A stretch of DNA of 6,295 nucleotides. Origin: Clostridia bacterium. GTDB lineage: Bacteria; Bacillota_A; Clostridia; Oscillospirales; CAG-272. The notes below the pieces were generated by a model. It was given only the letters and a program-made list of their open reading frames with translations, was not told where the DNA came from and made no database searches. The DNA lies in NCBI GenBank assembly GCA_017457545.1, contig JAFTHF010000051.1:1-6295 (forward strand). Reading direction: 5' to 3'. This document shows, piece after piece, positions 4,995 through 6,295 of the stretch. A program made the position numbers and the translations under genes. Positions within the stretch are counted from its first letter, which is position 1. Each line of letters starts with the position of its first letter.

Positions 4995-5011
4995 ATTACC
5001 GACTTTGTCAA
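4983..5011 (-). promoter_or_regulatory. Leftward early promoter
   Basis: On the minus strand the -35 is TTGACA (5011-5006), the spacer is 17 nt, and the -10 is TATAAT (4988-4983), a consensus match at both boxes. Transcription would start near 4976 and give a leader of about 143 nt before the excisionase-like gene. Operator-like GTTCGGTA and GTCGGTA lie in the promoter. Confidence 0.82.
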
Positions 5012-5017
5012 GCGTTT

Positions 5018-5046
5018 TTGAGAAAAAAGTTCTAAATTATTTTATA
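5018..5046 (+). promoter_or_regulatory. Rightward promoter of the repressor gene
   Basis: TTGAGA (5018-5023), a 17-nt spacer and TTTATA (5041-5046) form a moderate promoter back-to-back with the leftward one, their -35 boxes 6 bp apart. The predicted start lies in or next to GTTCGGT (5049-5055), which suggests autoregulation. Confidence 0.55.
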
Positions 5047-5088
5047 AAGTTCGGTTTTCGTCTGTTAGTAGGTAGAAAAGGAGCATTT

Positions 5089-5487
5089 ATGAGTACCACA
5101 ACAGACAATGACATGACTTTCTTTAACAACATTCAACGGCTTTGCAATGAAAAGGGAATCTCCGTTACAGCCCTCGGTCAAGAGCTGGGACTTTCCAACG
5201 CTACAACGGCAGGCTGGCGCAAAGGCTCACAGCCCCGTGGTAAAACACTGAAAATGTTAGCTGACTACTTTGAGGTAACAGTGGATCAGCTTATGGAGGA
5301 CTCCAGAGTAACCATTACCGATAACCACGGCATCATAGGCTCTACCCACGCACCCGTTACTATCATCAACGGCTCTGAGCGTAAGCTGTCTGAGCAGGCC
5401 GTGGAGCTGCTTAGCATTTTTGAGCAGCTTAGTGTTGTAGATCAGGCAAAGCTGATTGTGTACGCTGAGGAGCTTAAAAACAAATGA
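5089..5487 (+). CDS. Cro/CI-type (XRE family) phage repressor, 132 aa
   Basis: This is probably the lysogeny repressor that binds the GTTCGGT sites in the region just upstream. Residues 11-65 form an XRE helix-turn-helix: helix 2 is VTALGQELG (26-34) and the recognition helix is SNATTAGWRKG (36-46), followed by LADYFEVTVDQLM (57-69), typical of the family. A short linker (72-95) leads to a C-terminal helical segment, LSEQAVELLSIFEQLSVVDQ (100-119) with its continuation, likely for dimerisation. There is no LexA/CI-type autoprotease domain, so induction would not be by simple RecA-stimulated self-cleavage. The start is ATG 5089 with AAAGGAG 7 nt upstream. The frame is open further upstream but has no start with an SD. 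It overlaps the nuclease gene by 4 nt (ATGA), so both should be co-expressed in the lysogen. Confidence 0.9.
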   Translation: MSTTTDNDMTFFNNIQRLCNEKGISVTALGQELGLSNATTAGWRKGSQPRGKTLKMLADYFEVTVDQLMEDSRVTITDNHGIIGSTHAPVTIINGSERKLSEQAVELLSIFEQLSVVDQAKLIVYAEELKNK

Positions 5488-5951
5488 GGCGGTACAAAAA
5501 GAGAGGCTGTATAGGTACGGTCCTGCTGTTTCCGTTCTATATGATTTACTTTACCTTTACCCTCTGCGGCTCTTTTCTGCTGGGATTGCTTAATTTCCTA
5601 TGGGAGCTTATAAAGCTGCCATTTAAGGGTAAGCAACCTATGACCGGCATTGAGTATGAGAGCCGGGTTGCTGACTATTTGAAAAGCAAGGGATATTGGG
5701 GCGTAAAGGTAACACAGGCTTCAGGTGATTACGGGATAGACGTTACGGCCCATAAGAACGGCAAAAAGTATGCGGTACAATGCAAATACTACTCACAGCC
5801 CGTAGGTATCGCCGCCGTGCAGGAAGCTGTAGCAGGCAAGGTACATTACGGCTGCACTGAAGCTATGGTAGTAACAAATAACACATTCACTCCTGCGGCT
5901 GAAACTCTGGCAAAGGAAAACGGTGTTATCTTACTTGCCGGGGTAAAGTAA
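5484..5951 (+). CDS. Membrane-anchored Mrr-type restriction endonuclease-like protein, 155 aa
   Basis: Residues 9-45 are strongly hydrophobic, enough for one long or two short membrane segments, preceded by a basic N-terminus (MRRYKKR) that should stay in the cytoplasm. Residues 52-155 form an Mrr-cat PD-(D/E)XK nuclease domain: GIEYE (55-59), GDYGID (D82, D86) and VQCKYY (Q99, K101), then VGIAAVQEAVAG and VVTNNTFTPAA, all typical of the family. The catalytic residues appear complete. Mrr-type domains cut DNA, in E. coli Mrr modified DNA. The start ATG overlaps the repressor stop as ATGA, so the gene is translated with the repressor and should be on in the lysogen. That expression and its place at the membrane suggest an exclusion role against incoming DNA, which is inference. 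It could also be a housekeeping-type nuclease of unknown role. Confidence 0.87.
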   Translation: MRRYKKRGCIGTVLLFPFYMIYFTFTLCGSFLLGLLNFLWELIKLPFKGKQPMTGIEYESRVADYLKSKGYWGVKVTQASGDYGIDVTAHKNGKKYAVQCKYYSQPVGIAAVQEAVAGKVHYGCTEAMVVTNNTFTPAAETLAKENGVILLAGVK

Positions 5952-5952
5952 A

Positions 5953-5977
5953 AGCCCCTCACGGATCGTGAGAGGCT
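5953..5977 (-). terminator. Hairpin between the nuclease and recombinase genes; terminator-like in the leftward direction
   Basis: AGCC-c-CTCACG (5953-5963) and CGTGAG-a-GGCT (5967-5977) form a 10-bp stem with one mismatch and a 3-nt loop. Read leftward, the stem is followed by TTTTACTTTA, a good intrinsic terminator that could stop transcription entering from the right. Read rightward it has no T-run and ends 3 nt before the recombinase SD, so on that mRNA it might limit ribosome access or stabilise the transcript end. Confidence 0.55.
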
Positions 5978-5990
5978 AAAGGAGGTATTT

Positions 5991-6295
5991 ATGTCAGCAG
6001 AGATAAAATGGAATATTCCAAAAGATAAAATAGGTAGCGGCAAGCTGGCGGTAGTGTATGCCCGTTTCTCTTCACATAGTCAAGGTGAGCAATCAATAGA
6101 AGGGCAGCTATCTGAGGCGTACAAATACGCAACGGCTCACGGCTACACGATTGTGCATGAATATGTTGACCGTGCTAAGAGTGGCCGTAGTGATAATCGT
6201 GAGCAATTCCAGCAGATGCTTAAAGATACAGCTAAAAAGCAATTTGACGTTATTATACTGTGGAAGGTAGACCGCTTCGGGCGTAACCGTGAGGA
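5991..6295 (+). CDS. Large serine recombinase (phage integrase), partial, N-terminal catalytic domain
   Basis: The first 101 codons are present; the gene runs off the right edge. The product is a serine recombinase of the resolvase/invertase catalytic type, most likely the large integrase that inserts the element. Motifs seen: AVVYARFSSHSQGEQSIEGQ (20-39) with nucleophile S27 and catalytic R25, YVDRAKSGRSDNR (58-70), and LWKVDRFGRNR (90-100) with D94 and R95, which match the VxKxDRxxR element of the family. The recombinase and zinc-ribbon domains expected downstream are outside the window, so large size is inferred from the N-terminal sequence type. The ATG has GGAGG at 5981-5985 with 5 nt spacing. 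It follows the repressor-nuclease pair and may be read from the same promoter unless the hairpin at 5953-5977 limits it. attP would be expected close to this gene but is not visible. Confidence 0.9.
   Translation, partial: MSAEIKWNIPKDKIGSGKLAVVYARFSSHSQGEQSIEGQLSEAYKYATAHGYTIVHEYVDRAKSGRSDNREQFQQMLKDTAKKQFDVIILWKVDRFGRNRE

Larger units (their letters stand above)
4834..5088. promoter_or_regulatory. Lysis-lysogeny switch region (no gene)
   Basis: This 255-bp stretch holds three predicted promoters (one leftward, two rightward), a hairpin, and a cluster of GTTCGGT half-sites. Plus-strand orientation sites are at 4862, 4882 (GTTCAGT), 4969 and 5049. Minus-orientation sites are at 4987-4994, 4997-5003 (GTCGGTA) and 4930-4937 (weaker). 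I see no credible coding sequence in it: the open frame upstream of the repressor has no start codon with an SD before 5089. Confidence 0.8.

Noticed and set aside
4705..5088. Long in-frame extension upstream of the repressor (would make a 260-aa protein starting at 4705)
   Set aside because: The upstream part lies antisense to the excisionase-like gene and through promoters and operators, has no SD, and the HTH domain starts properly after ATG 5089 with a good SD.
5952..6295. Phage attachment site or repeats flanking the recombinase
   Set aside because: No direct repeat pair or host gene end is visible; attP would most likely lie outside the window.

Overview
The window looks like the early/lysogeny region of a temperate phage or prophage from a Gram-positive gut-type Clostridia host (Oscillospiraceae/Ruminococcaceae-like). 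This is inferred from strong GGAGG Shine-Dalgarno (SD) sites, several TTG/GTG starts, mid GC content and the gene set. That set is a family A DNA polymerase, a DUF2815 ssDNA-binding protein, a DUF2800 RecB/Cas4-like nuclease, a Cro/CI-type repressor and a large serine recombinase. No host gene, tRNA, CRISPR array or attachment site is visible.

Left arm (1-4833), minus strand: a tightly packed leftward early operon. In transcription order it holds a small excisionase-like HTH protein (TTG start), a 75-aa unknown, a membrane-anchored lytic transglycosylase (TTG start), and a 157-aa protein with an Ala/Pro/Val linker. Then come the DUF2800 nuclease, a 131-aa unknown (GTG start), a 97-aa unknown (possibly 108 aa if a C7 tract is frameshifted), DUF2815, a probable 32-aa basic peptide, and the exonuclease half of a DNA polymerase cut by the window edge. 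Many junctions overlap (ATGA, TAATG), suggesting one translationally coupled transcript.

Switch region (4834-5088): no gene, but dense regulatory sequence. A leftward promoter (TTGACA-17-TATAAT) should drive the early operon. A rightward promoter lies back-to-back with it (TTGAGA-17-TTTATA) in front of the repressor. A second, very strong-looking rightward promoter (TTGACT-17-TATAAT, extended -10) faces the leftward one. Each promoter carries a copy of GTTCGGT, the likely repressor operator half-site. A hairpin sits in the leader shared by the facing transcripts.

Right arm (5089-6295), plus strand: the repressor overlaps by ATGA a membrane-anchored Mrr-type nuclease, so this nuclease is probably made in the lysogen and is a candidate superinfection-exclusion or defence gene. 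After a hairpin comes the N-terminal part of a large serine recombinase, the likely integrase.

Working model (inference): the repressor silences the leftward promoter in the lysogen while the repressor-nuclease pair is expressed. On induction the leftward operon supplies the excisionase-like protein and the replication/recombination proteins. The points most worth a second look are the three-promoter switch, the repressor-coupled membrane nuclease, the lytic transglycosylase among early genes, the G/C homopolymer tracts at gene junctions, and the 32-aa ORF with an embedded 16-bp hairpin.
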